Made by a program: the position numbers and the translations under genes. This document shows, piece after piece, positions 53,078 to 62,300 of a stretch of DNA of 64,000 nt. Within the stretch, counting starts at the first letter, position 1, and every line of letters begins with the position of its first letter. The stretch spans positions 1,798,001 through 1,862,000 of the forward strand of contig CBDFJZ010000008.1 in the NCBI GenBank assembly GCA_965248675.1. Direction: 5' to 3'. This stretch comes from UBA6627 sp965248675 (GTDB lineage: Bacteria > Chloroflexota > Dehalococcoidia > UBA2979). A model generated the notes under the pieces. That model made no database searches and was not told where the DNA came from. It worked only from the letters and a program-made list of their open reading frames with translations.

Positions 53078-53458
53078 TCTGAATCCGTTCGCTGTTCGCG
53101 GAATGGGAGTCCGACTCCTGGATGGCGCCGCGCGCGCTCGTTGTTCGAGTTAAGCAGGACGATCCCTCGGGGACCAGCGACCCTCTGCCCGCTAACGGCG
53201 GATGTCCGGCGGGCTAACGCCACTGATTGTGGACGAGATCCTGCCGATCGTGCGAAGCAGCACAGACCAGCCACACGGCGTGCGCCCGACTCTGAGCGCG
53301 ACCGCGAAGCGGGTCGCGGCCGGGGGGCTGCGGGGCCTCGCCCGGAGGGCGATCGTCGATTCGTAGCACCCCCGAAAAGATGTGGGCGAGCCTCTGTGTC
53401 AAACGGCTCCTGTGCAGCCGTCGCGCCAGCGCCCCCCGAGTTCCCCCCCAACGGCGTC
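53078..53458. other. Intergenic region, degenerate repeat
   Basis: No gene is visible. It holds GCGGCCGGGGGG with CCCCCGAAAAGA about 40 bases later (53319-53380), shared with 47221-47266, and CGCCC-GGA-GGGCG near 53340. The last 35 bases (CGCCAGCGCCCCCCGAGTTC) are repeated before copy G, so they belong to the tandem pair described next. Confidence 0.5.
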
Positions 53459-53750
53459 CGCCTACCAGTACCGGAAGTAGCTCGTTCAAGACGCCCCGCA
53501 CAGCCTCCAACCCCCACCGAGACGGAACACCCCGCCCGCCGGCCACGAAGCCCACGATGGCGGAGCGGGTCCCCCGGCTTTGAGGGGTCCCTGGGACCTT
53601 CGCGCGTAGCGCGATCCCCAAAACTCCGTCCCCGGGCGGGGGCGTAGGGGGCGTCGCCCGTAGGGCGATCCCCAGTTCGCCGTGCCCTCGACGAACGAAT
53701 CGACCTCCAGCGCACGCGCAGCACCGCGCCAGCCGCCCACCTCGCCGATC
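53459..53750 (+). repeat. Dispersed double-hairpin intergenic element, copy F
   Basis: The head is CGCCTACCAGTACCGGAAG with TTCAAGACGCC. The core carries GGGTCCCTGGGACC and two small GTA-loop hairpins (CGCGC-GTA-GCGCG at 53601-53613 and CGCCC-GTA-GGGCG at 53655-53667). The tail CGACGAACGAATCGACC and CAGCCGCCCACCTCG is shared with copy G. F and G form a tandem pair with a period of about 355 bases. Confidence 0.65.
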
Positions 53751-53813
53751 GTGCGGCGAGCGCCGATGCACCGATCGCGCCGGCGCCCCCGAATTCCCAC
53801 CCCAACAGCGTGC

Positions 53814-54050
53814 GCCTACCGGTACCGGAAGCAGCGAGTTCAAGACGCCCTGCACAGCCTCCAACCCCCACCGAGACGGGACACCCCGCCCGCCGGCCAC
53901 CGAAGCTCACGACGGACGCGCGGTCCCCCGGCTTTGAGGGGTCCCGGGGACACCGTCCCCGGGCGGGGGTGTCGGGGGCGAGTGCCCCCACGAACGAATC
54001 GACCCTCAGCGCCCGCGCGCAGCATCGCGTCAGCCGCCCACCTCGCAGAT
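53814..54050 (+). repeat. Dispersed double-hairpin intergenic element, copy G
   Basis: The head is GCCTACCGGTACCGGAAG with TTCAAGACGCC. Hairpin 1 is GGGGAC-ACC-GTCCCC and hairpin 2 GGGGGC-GAGT-GCCCCC; the tail is ACGAACGAATCGACC with CAGCCGCCCACCTCG. It directly follows copy F. The rest of the gap to 54211 shows no gene. Confidence 0.7.
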
Positions 54051-54211
54051 CGTGCGGTCACCTCCGGCGCGGTCCGCGCGCCAGAGGCCGATCGCTTGAA
54101 ATCGAAGCCTCAGCAGAGGATTCGGGTGGATGCTCTGAAAGCTCCACAAGTCGGGCGGGCGGGATCTACGGAGCCACGCAGACGTAGCCGAAGGCGCTCC
54201 GCACCATCCGC

Positions 54212-55498
54212 CTACTCCCCGCCGATCACCCCCGCCTCGCGGTAGGCCGCGATCTCCTCGGCGCTGAGCCCCGACTCCTCGAGGATCTCCGTCGTGTGCC
54301 GCCCCAGCGGCGGCGAGGCGCGCTGCGCCTCGAGCGGTGTCTTCGACATCGAAACGATCGGCCCGACGACGCGCTGAGGGCCGGTGATCTCGTGCTCGAG
54401 GTTGGCCATCACCCCCAGCGCCTCGACCTGCGGATCGTCCGCCAGCTCCTCCGGGAACTGCACCGGTGCACACGGCACCCCCGCTTCGCGGAACACCTGT
54501 AGCCAGTGCGCGACAGGCTCGCTGCGGACCAGCGCCTCCACCTCGGTCACCCAGCGGGCGGTCTCCTCGCGGCTCGCCGGATCCCGCGCGTCGAAGTCGG
54601 GGTCGTCGCTGCGGTCGTGCTCCATGCCGAGGATGCGGCGCGCGCTGTCCCGGGTCGCCTTCGTCAGGCAGCCGAGCACGATCGCGCCGTCCTGCGCCAC
54701 GTACGAGCGGTAGTAGAGGCGGGGTGGTCCGGCGCCGGAGAAGCGGTATTGCCAGCGCCGGGCGATCTGCTCCGCGTAGCTGGCGCCTTCGGCGCGGAGC
54801 TGGCGAACGTCCTCCATCATCGGGTCGCGCATCGTCGCGTCGGTGACCGGGTGGCGCATCACGTAGACGTCCTGGATTGCGAGCGCGGATTGAAGCAGCG
54901 ACCCCTCGATCAGCTGGCCTTCGCCGCTGTGGTCGCGATGCCGGAGCGCGGCGACGACGGCCATCCCGATCGCCAGGCCGGTCGTGTAGTCGGCGATCGC
55001 GGGGCTGAGGCCCTGCGGCTCGCCGCCGGGGCCGAGCTTGTTGTCGCCAACGACGAGGCCGCCATAGGCCGTGGCAGCGAGATCGGTCGCGCCGGCGCCT
55101 GCCATCGGGCCGCGCGGGCCGAAGCCGGTCAGGTTGCCGTAGACCAGCGGCGGGTGGATCTGGCTGAGCGTGTCGTAGTCGATCCCGAGGCGTTCCGCGA
55201 CACCGGGCCGGTAGTTGATCGTGACGACATCGAAGTCCGGCAGGATCCGGTAGAGGAGCTGACGACCCTCTTCGGTCGCGAGGTCGATCGCCAGGCTGCG
55301 CTTGCCGCGGTTCAAGGACTGGAAGCGCTTGCCCTCGCCGGGGACGACCGCCCCCGACGAGCGATACGGATCCCCCGTCAGCGGCTCCACCTTGATCACG
55401 TCGGCGCCGAAGTCGGACATCAGGATGCCGTTGAACGGCATCGCGACGATCAGCGAAAACTCGAGCACGCGAATGTCGCTCAGCGGGCCGTCGGGCAC
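54212..55498 (-). CDS. CaiB/BaiF (family III) CoA-transferase
   Basis: The 428-residue protein starts LSDIRVLEFSLIVAMPFNGI, then DFGADVIKVEPLTGDPYRSS and LNRGKRSLAIDLATEEGRQL. The catalytic-site loop reads GEGQLIEGSLLQSALAIQD, with Glu at the usual Asp position. It ends LPxGRHT-like (PPLGRHTTEILEESGLSAEE). It would transfer CoA between carboxylates; the substrate is unknown. It resembles the first half of the 838-residue protein more than the pair at 41352. Confidence 0.9.
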   Translation of the reverse strand: MPDGPLSDIRVLEFSLIVAMPFNGILMSDFGADVIKVEPLTGDPYRSSGAVVPGEGKRFQSLNRGKRSLAIDLATEEGRQLLYRILPDFDVVTINYRPGVAERLGIDYDTLSQIHPPLVYGNLTGFGPRGPMAGAGATDLAATAYGGLVVGDNKLGPGGEPQGLSPAIADYTTGLAIGMAVVAALRHRDHSGEGQLIEGSLLQSALAIQDVYVMRHPVTDATMRDPMMEDVRQLRAEGASYAEQIARRWQYRFSGAGPPRLYYRSYVAQDGAIVLGCLTKATRDSARRILGMEHDRSDDPDFDARDPASREETARWVTEVEALVRSEPVAHWLQVFREAGVPCAPVQFPEELADDPQVEALGVMANLEHEITGPQRVVGPIVSMSKTPLEAQRASPPLGRHTTEILEESGLSAEEIAAYREAGVIGGE

Positions 55499-55595
55499 GG
55501 GCGGGTCTCCTCGCGATCGGGTGGCGAGAGACTAGCGGAGCCGTCGCGGAGGCGGAACGGCGAATCGCCGTGTGGCAGCGTCCAGGCCGTCGCGT

Positions 55596-56051
55596 TTAGG
55601 CGGCGGTGCGCTCGCGGAGCAAGCCAAAGGCGAAGGCGTGGAGCAGGTCGCTCTTGGTGATCACTCCGACTACGTTGCCGTGGTAGCCGCGGACGGGCAG
55701 GCAGGAGATCTCCCGTTCGAGCATCAACATCGCCGCCTCCTCGAGGGGCGTGTCGAGCTCGACGGTCTGCAGGTCGTACGTCGCGATCGAGTAGACCGGG
55801 CGCCTGAGCGTAGCGTCGTCGCGGCTCTGCGCGGAGATCCCGTCGGCGTACGGGCTGAGGTTTCGCAGCACATCGCGATCGGAGACGATCCCGACGATGC
55901 GGCCTCGGTTCTCGACGAGCAGGTGGTGAACGCCGAGCGTCTCGAGCGCCGTTCGGGCGGCAGCGAGGGTTTCGTCGGCGCGAATCGTGAACGCCGACTG
56001 CGACATCACGTCGCCGACGCTCTCGGTCGCGGCCGCCTGTCGAGTCCTCAT
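55596..56051 (-). CDS. Two-CBS-domain protein
   Basis: The 151-residue protein is made of two CBS domains: VGDVMSQSAFTIRADETLAA with LLVENRGRIVGIVSDRDVLR, then VYSIATYDLQTVELDTPLEE with CLPVRGYHGNVVGVITKSDL. Such stand-alone pairs bind adenine nucleotides and act as energy sensors on partner proteins. No partner is evident next to it; oligoribonuclease follows 105 bases upstream on the same strand. Confidence 0.9.
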   Translation of the reverse strand: MRTRQAAATESVGDVMSQSAFTIRADETLAAARTALETLGVHHLLVENRGRIVGIVSDRDVLRNLSPYADGISAQSRDDATLRRPVYSIATYDLQTVELDTPLEEAAMLMLEREISCLPVRGYHGNVVGVITKSDLLHAFAFGLLRERTAA

Positions 56052-56156
56052 CGGCCCTCCGATCCGGGGAGCTTCTTCGCTATTACGATCATCGACGGGC
56101 CGGATCTGAGCGTGAAGAGCCGGTCGCCGGAGCCTCGGACGCTGGTGAGGCGGCGG

Positions 56157-56741
56157 TCAGACCGTTGGCGAATCGCCGCGTTCGTCAAGCGGCGCCGGTA
56201 CGAACAGCTGCTCGCGGTACCAGCGCAGTTCCTCGATGCTTTCGCGAATGTCGTCCAGCGCCTGGTGTGCACCCTCCTTCGGCGGCGCCTGCATGCGCCG
56301 GGGGTACCAGCGCGTCACCAGCTCTTTGATCGTGCTGACGTCGATGCTGCGATAGTGGAAGTGCGCCTCCAGCTCGGCCATCTCCACGCGCAAGAAGCGA
56401 CGGTCGTGCGGGATCGTGTTGCCGCAGAGCGGCGACTTTCTCGGCGGGGTCCATTCGCGCACGAACTCGAGCGTCTCGCGCTCCGCGGCGGCGATGTCGT
56501 GCGACGACGATCGGATCCGATCGATCAGCCCCGAGCCGGTATGGGTGTTCACGTTCCACTCGTCCATCAGCGCGAGCTCTTCCTCGCTGCGTTTGATCGC
56601 GACCGCCGGACCCTCGGCGATGATCTCGAGGTCCGGGTTCGTGACGAGCGTGGCGATCTCGATAATCACGTCGCGGCTCGGCACGAGCCCGGTCATCTCG
56701 AGGTCCATCCAGATCAGATTGCGCGCATCCGGCACCGGCAT
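56157..56741 (-). CDS. orn: Oligoribonuclease
   Basis: The 194-residue DEDDh exonuclease has IWMDLEMTGLVPSRDVIIEI (Asp-12 and Glu-14 region), PLCGNTIPHDRRFLRVEMAE and HQALDDIRESIEELRWYREQ (the catalytic His and Asp). Orn degrades two- to five-nucleotide RNAs, including pGpG from cyclic-di-GMP, to mononucleotides in the cytoplasm. Length and motif order are those of the family. Confidence 0.95.
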   Translation of the reverse strand: MPVPDARNLIWMDLEMTGLVPSRDVIIEIATLVTNPDLEIIAEGPAVAIKRSEEELALMDEWNVNTHTGSGLIDRIRSSSHDIAAAERETLEFVREWTPPRKSPLCGNTIPHDRRFLRVEMAELEAHFHYRSIDVSTIKELVTRWYPRRMQAPPKEGAHQALDDIRESIEELRWYREQLFVPAPLDERGDSPTV

Positions 56742-56830
56742 CTTGCGAGCCTACCGGTGCCGATTGCGAGCGTCATGCACGCGATCGCCAGCCGACCGAG
56801 GCCAGCATCCGGTCGTGATACGGTCGATCG

Positions 56831-57415
56831 ATGCCCGTCCTGACGCGGTCGACACCTCGCCTCCTGGCGGTCGCGCTCGGCGCGGCCGGCATGCTGCTGG
56901 TCGCCTGCAGTAGCAGCGCGTCCGAGCCGGCGCCGTCGGAAACGGCGGCCGTTGAGACTCCGACGCCAGCCGTCGAGGCCACCGCGACGCCAGGAAACGA
57001 CGGAGCTGCGCGGGTGGCTGCGGACGGCGATTCGGTGACCGTCCACTACCACGGCACCCTCGACGACGGAGAGGTGTTCGACTCCTCGCGAGAGCGATCT
57101 CCGCTTCCGTTCGTGGTCGGGCGCGGCGATGTCATCTCGGGTTTCGACGACGCGGTGCGCGGTCTATCGGTTGGCGAGAGCGTCACCGTGAGGATTCCGC
57201 GCGCGGAAGCGTACGGCCCGGTCGATCCGGCGCGGGTCCTCGAATTCCCGATCGAGCAGGTCCCGGAGGGCCTCGAGGTGGGCGATCAGGTGTCGGTGTC
57301 CGGCGCGCCGGCGACGGTCACCGCGATCACCGAGGACACGGTGACCGTGGACGCCAATCACCCGCTCGCCGGTCTGGCGCTCACGTTCGAGATCGAGCTG
57401 GTTTCAATCGAGTAA
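56831..57415 (+). CDS. FKBP-type peptidyl-prolyl isomerase lipoprotein
   Basis: A signal peptide with lipobox LLVACSSS is followed by a Thr/Ala/Pro-rich spacer. Then comes an FKBP domain of the SlyD type: DSVTVHYHGTLDDGEVFDSS, FVVGRGDVISGFDDAVRGLS and VRIPRAEAYGPVDP, with an insert-in-flap region (VGDQVSVSGAPATVTAITED). The protein (194 residues) would be anchored outside the membrane and help fold exported proteins. It diverges from the orn gene. Confidence 0.9.
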   Translation: MPVLTRSTPRLLAVALGAAGMLLVACSSSASEPAPSETAAVETPTPAVEATATPGNDGAARVAADGDSVTVHYHGTLDDGEVFDSSRERSPLPFVVGRGDVISGFDDAVRGLSVGESVTVRIPRAEAYGPVDPARVLEFPIEQVPEGLEVGDQVSVSGAPATVTAITEDTVTVDANHPLAGLALTFEIELVSIE

Positions 57416-57446
57416 CCCGCCCGCCGAGGACGCCCAGCGCTGACGG

Positions 57447-57689
57447 TCAGAGTGGCAGGTCGTCGTCGCCAACACCTTTGCTGCGATAGACCGCGCGGAC
57501 CGCTTCCTTCACGTCGTCCACGGTCTGGTAACGACGGTCCGGCAGGTCCTGGAGCACGCGCGCCACTTCGCGGTCGATCCCACCCTTGTCGCGACCCATG
57601 TTGAGGATCGCGGCCTTCGAGATTGGGTAGTGGAAGCCTTTGAAGGCGAGGTCGTAGTCTTGCTTCGTGGCGTGCGGCGTGACGGGCAT
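57447..57689 (-). CDS. DUF2795-like small protein
   Basis: The 80-residue protein has YDLAFKGFHYPISKAAILNM and VLQDLPDRRYQTVDDVKEAV, the pattern of DUF2795: a helix with a hydrophobic core, then LPD-x-x-Y and DV. The function of DUF2795 is unknown. It ends in an acidic tail (GVGDDDLPL). Confidence 0.65.
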   Translation of the reverse strand: MPVTPHATKQDYDLAFKGFHYPISKAAILNMGRDKGGIDREVARVLQDLPDRRYQTVDDVKEAVRAVYRSKGVGDDDLPL

Positions 57690-57754
57690 GTGGTGTCCTC
57701 CGGCAGCCGAATTCTAGCGCGCGACCGCGCTCGCTCAAGCCTGTGGTGATCGGC

Positions 57755-58048
57755 TCAGGCGCTCCGCACGGTTCGCCGCTGGCGTGGCTCCTCGGCCTGT
57801 TCGGCGGCCGCATCGGCGGATTCCGCCTGAACGATCAGGTAGCGAACGAAGGCCTCGTCGATGTGCCGCATCGAGGAAGCGCGCCAGGCCTCGACCGCTT
57901 CGTCGTGTGCCGCGAACGGGCCGTCGGCGGGCGCCGCCTCGAGCAGCTGCGTGAAGGAGGTGTCGGCGTACCGTCCGCCGACCACGAAGTAGGGCAGATC
58001 GGCGCCAGAAGCGAGTCGAACGTCGCCGTGCCCCGGGCTGACCGTCAT
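57755..58048 (-). CDS. DUF4170-like small protein
   Basis: The 97-residue protein has LPYFVVGGRYADTSFTQLLE and AAHDEAVEAWRASSMRHIDE, then VRYLIVQAESADAAAEQAEE. This matches the DUF4170 pattern (FFVVGG, then WRA, then RY-IV). No function is known. GGAGG lies five bases before the ATG at 58048, which decides the start over an upstream ATG. Confidence 0.65.
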   Translation of the reverse strand: MTVSPGHGDVRLASGADLPYFVVGGRYADTSFTQLLEAAPADGPFAAHDEAVEAWRASSMRHIDEAFVRYLIVQAESADAAAEQAEEPRQRRTVRSA

Positions 58049-58191
58049 GCTGGCCTCCGTCAACCGCGATGATCGGGCGATCACGGCAGTCTCGACAGTG
58101 GGGATCCCGGCACTGCACCGTGACGTATCATGGGTGGGTTACCCGCAAGGCGCGTGTACGTCCGGGCTGGGCCGCGGAGGGGTTGTGTCTC

Positions 58192-58704
58192 ATGCCAATG
58201 TACGAGTACCAGTGCTCTGAGTGCGACAGTCGGTTCGAGCTGTTGCGACCGGCGCGCGAGGCGTCTCTCGACCAGCCATGCACGAACTGTGACGCCGACT
58301 CCAGGCGGGTGATGTCGAAGCAGTGGTCGGCGTTCACCTTCCGCGACGGCCGTGCTCGGCAGCTCCCGGACGACGGCGGGTACTGGCACCTCGGGCAGAA
58401 GGTGTCGCAGCCAATCACCGGCGCGGTCCGGGGCACTGAGCATCCAGAGATCACCAAGCGCCCGCCGCCGAAGCCGATGAGCGTCGAGGAACTCGAGCGC
58501 TACGAGTACCAGAAGGAGCAGCACGTCGAGAACGTGCTGCAAACCGGCATGGATCCGGTGGATCAGCGCTCCGGTCAGGAGCAGCAAGAGATCAACCGCC
58601 GCATGCGGGTTCGCGGTACGATGCGTCAACAGACCGTAAAACGCCGCGTCGCGCAGAGCGCCCGCCAGCTCGACTACAAGAAGCGGAGCGGCAAGAAGCG
58701 GTAA
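58192..58704 (+). CDS. FmdB-type zinc-ribbon protein
   Basis: The 170-residue protein begins MPMYEYQCSECDSRFELLRP, then QPCTNCDADSRRVMSKQWSA; the two CxxC pairs give the FmdB regulatory zinc ribbon. The C-terminus is a highly charged helical region (QQEINRRMRVRGTMRQQTVK) ending in a lysine/arginine tail (DYKKRSGKKR), longer than in typical FmdB proteins and likely to bind nucleic acid. GCGGAGGGG precedes the ATG. Confidence 0.85.
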   Translation: MPMYEYQCSECDSRFELLRPAREASLDQPCTNCDADSRRVMSKQWSAFTFRDGRARQLPDDGGYWHLGQKVSQPITGAVRGTEHPEITKRPPPKPMSVEELERYEYQKEQHVENVLQTGMDPVDQRSGQEQQEINRRMRVRGTMRQQTVKRRVAQSARQLDYKKRSGKKR

Positions 58705-58777
58705 CCGTCGCGCCTGCTACCTTCCGCGAGCACCGGGCGGCGTCAGCCGCCCGTTTCGCGTCCCTGTCTCGCCGCGA

Positions 58778-59308
58778 TCAGCTCAGATCGAGAGTCCGCC
58801 GAGGCCCTGAATAACCGCGCGCAAACTCGATCTCTCCGACATGGCGATACCCGTGCGACAGGCACATCCCCCACAGGCCCTGCCACAGCGACATCTCGCC
58901 CACCGGCTTGATCGTCACCTGGACGCTCTCCATCGAGTCAGGATCGAGTGTCTCGAGGTAGGTGTCGGTCGCGGTCCAGACCTGCTGCTGGTACTCGAGC
59001 CAGCCGGCGACGTCTTCGATCCGGATCGCGCGCGCCTCCTCGTCGCTCATGCCGGTCCCCTGCGCGGTCCGCGGGAGGCCGAAGCGCTCGTCGTAGCTGC
59101 CCTCCAGCCAGACCGTGTTCTGGTGCTGGATCACGAAGTTGACGATGTTGTCCTCCGTGCGCACGTAGTGCTAGAGCGAGAAGAAGGCCGTGATCCCGCC
59201 CTCGCTGGCACGGAAGTTGAACTGGTCGGCGGTCATCCGTTCGACGGCTGAGTCGAGCATGCCGTGCATGCCCCGCAGCCCGCTCTTCATCACGTCGATC
59301 GCTTCCAC
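58778..59308 (-). CDS. DinB-superfamily protein (in-frame TAG)
   Basis: The protein reads MEAIDVMKSGLRGMHGMLDS, then SAVERMTADQFNFRASEGGI and TAFFSL, then TAG, then HYVRTEDNIVNFVIQHQNTV. The C-terminal part (MSLWQGLWGMCLSHGYRHVG) holds a DinB-type His. The amber codon at 59171-59173 stands where Trp is usual; TGG to TAG is one change. With it repaired the protein is 176 residues. GTG at 59308, preceded by GGGAG, is the likely start; the first ATG is at 59290. The short frame after the stop alone would lose the first metal-ligand helix. Confidence 0.65.
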
Positions 59309-59337
59309 CGTCGGCTCCCGTCTGTCGCCGCACCAAA

Positions 59338-62300
59338 CTAGCCGAGGCTGGCCGTCTGGTCGTCCTGCTCGAAGCCTTCGTCGAGGGGGTCGAGCGCGAG
59401 ATCGGCGCCGTGCCGGAGCGTGCGGACCGCCACGACCTTCGGCAGCGCGAAGCGGCGCAGGAACCCTGCCTCACCCGGCTGCGCCCCGTCGAGCGGCGAC
59501 AGCAGCGCTTTCAGCGCCCGCTGACCTTCCGCCGTCGGTCCGAGGTCAGCCCGCAATGCGTCGGTCAGCGGGCCGGCCGCGTCCGAGGCCAGGCACGCCG
59601 TCCGAGGATCGCGCGCTAGCGTGCGCAGCAGCGGCGCGCCGCCGTCGACGTAGCGGACCACGTCGGGCGCCACGCCGGCCTCGATGCAGGCGTGGACCGC
59701 GTCCGTCAGCGCCGCTGAGTCGATGACGAGGCAAGCGTTGCCGGCGAGCAGCGTGGCGGCGAGCCACGCCGTGGCCTCGGGGCCGGTTGCGCGCAGTAGC
59801 GCGAGCCCGCGCGGCATCGAGTAGCGCAGCTCCGTCCGCTGTCCGGCGACGGCCACCGTCGGCGCCGGCGCGCCGAGCTCCCGCTCCGCCGCCTCCACCG
59901 CCGCGAGCATCGAGTCGGCGCGATCGCCCTCCAGCGTGGCGGCGGCGAGTCGAAGGATGTCGATCCGCTCGCCGAGCGGTGCTGTCCACACATCGAGGAA
60001 GCCTGTTGGGATCGCGCCCGCCGGCACTGGCTGAGGCGCCTCGGCGACCTCGACGCGAGGCGCGCGACGGCGCACGAACGCCTGTACATAGTCGGGGCCG
60101 CCGGCCTTCGGGCCGGTGCCCGACATCTTCATGCCGCCGAAGGGCTCGACGCCGGCGCGAGCGCCGGTGGTCGTGCGGTTGACGTAGATGTTGCCGGCCT
60201 CCAGGGCGTCCGCGACCCGATCGATGGTCGCCGGGCTGCGCGAGAAAATCCCGGCGGTCAGTCCATAGGCCGTCCCGTTCGCGATCCGGATCGCCTCCGT
60301 TTCGTCCTCGAACGGCGTGAGAACGAGGATCGGGCCAAACAGCTCGTCCGTCGCGGTGTGGGCCGAAAGTGCACGCGCGGGCGGAAGCTCGACGATCAGC
60401 GGCCCATGCTCAAGCCCGTCACCCGCCCGATCGAAGAGATCGAGGAGCACGTCGCATTCCTCGCGTGCGGTCGCCGCGGCTCCGCGTAGGCGTTGATCCG
60501 CCTCGGCGTCGATCACCGGGTTCACCTGCGTGGCGGCGTTAAGCGCGGATCCCACCGCGAGGCTGCTCGCGGCGGCAACGAGCCGGTCGCGGAGGCGCGC
60601 GAAGATCGGTGCCTCGATCAGCACGCGCGAGGCGGCGGAGCACTTCTGGTTCGCGTGGCCGAACGCGGAACGCAGGATCCCCTCGACCGCCTCATCGAGG
60701 TCGGCGTCGGCGAACACGAGCACGGGGTTCTTGCCCCCCATCTCCGCGACGAGCGCCTTCTGGCCGCCATCCTCGAGGCGCACGTTTGCGGTCACCTCGT
60801 GGAGCAGCGCGCCGACGGCGCGCGAGCCAGTGAACGCGATCATCGCCACGTCGGGCGACTCTGCCAGCGCGGCGCCGGCGACCTCGCCCCGGCCGGGCAG
60901 GTAGACCAGCGCGCCGGCCGGGACGCCGGCCTCGTGGAGCAGCGCCACGAGGCGGCCGGCGATCAGCGGCGTCTGCTCGGCGGGCTTCAGGATCGCCGCG
61001 TTGCCGCAGGCCAGCGCCGCCGCCGTCATCCCGCAGGGGATCGCGAGCGGGAAGTTCCAGGGCGGGATCACGCCAACCACGCCCCGAGGCACGATCGACT
61101 CGCCGTGCTCCTCGAACAGCCGCTCCGCCTCGGACGCGTAGTACCGAAGGTAGTCGATCGCCTCCTCGACCTCGGCGAAGGCGTCGACGCGGTCACGGCC
61201 GCCCTCGTGGACGATCCAAGCGGCGAACTCGTGGTCGCGTTCGTGCAGCAGATCGGCCGCATGCCGGAGCACGCCCGCGCGCTCGGCCACCGCGGTCGCC
61301 GCCCACGCGGCCTGTCCCGCCTGCGCCACGACGATCGCCTGGCGCGTCGCCTCGACGCCGGCGAAGTCGACGCTGCCCACGGCCGGTCCCGCGGGGTCGG
61401 ACGGGTTCCGGATCGCCAGCGTCGCTTCCGGCGGCAGCGGCCGCCCCGCGGCCTCGATCCCGAGATGCTCGCCGAACCGCTCCTCCGTCCCCGCGAGCGC
61501 GCTCTCGAAGGCGTCGCGGAACTCCGCATCGAACCACCGCGCCGCGGGTGCGCGTTCGAAACTGGCGGCCGCCTCCACCGTCGCCCCAGCCGGCGCCCCG
61601 CCGCTCGCCGCCGGCTCGGGCGCTTCGAGGAGCTCGTCGGCGTCGGTCCCGCTACGGCTCTGCAGCAGGAACCCAGCCTGCGACGAGTTCTCTAGGACGC
61701 GCCGCACGAGGTAGGCCATGCCGGAGATCAGCTCACCGACGGGGACGTAGTCACGGGCGGTCCAACCGAGCTCCACGAGCCCGCGACTCATCCCCTCGTA
61801 GGTGCGGAACAGCGTCTGATGCTCGATCGCGTTCGTCGGCAACCCCGCCTCCTCGGCGAGCGCCTCGGCGATCGCGTGACTGCGCGCGTTGTGGCTACCG
61901 ATCGCGAGGCGGATCCGCGGGTGGGCCTCGATGAACCGCGCGGCGGCTGCCTCGAACGTCGCGTCCGTCGCCGCCTTGTCCAGGTGGACCGGCGGCGTCC
62001 ACCGGTTCGCCGAGGCGACGATCGTTTCGTAGTCCCAGTACGCGCCCTTCACGAGGCGCACCAGGAACGCCGTGCCTCGGTCCCGCGCGAACCCGGTCAC
62101 CGCCTCGACGTGATCGAGGGCGTCCGCGAGGTAGGCCTGCACGACGATCCCCGCATGCGGCCACGCCTGCAGGCGCTCGCCGGGGCCGAGCACCGATCGA
62201 AAGACATCACACGTCAGGTCGCGGTACTCGTACTGCTCCATGTCCACGGTGATGCCGATCCCTGCGTGTTCGGCGGCCTCACAGATCGCCTCGAACGCGG

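Noticed and set aside
26163..54050. The dispersed element as a small protein gene (frames give RYQNSLLQDA-like peptides)
   Set aside because: The frame is not kept between copies, hairpin arms change in pairs rather than by codon position, and copies contain stops and indels.
53078..54211. A rRNA, tRNA or known riboswitch in the 1.1-kb gap
   Set aside because: I find no cloverleaf, T-loop GTTC pattern or known riboswitch core; the gap is explained by two repeat copies and a degenerate one.
10388..59173. TAG read as pyrrolysine or a reassigned sense codon
   Set aside because: Expected residues differ (Glu, Gln, Trp), many genes here end normally in TAG, and no methylamine methyltransferase or pyl gene is visible.
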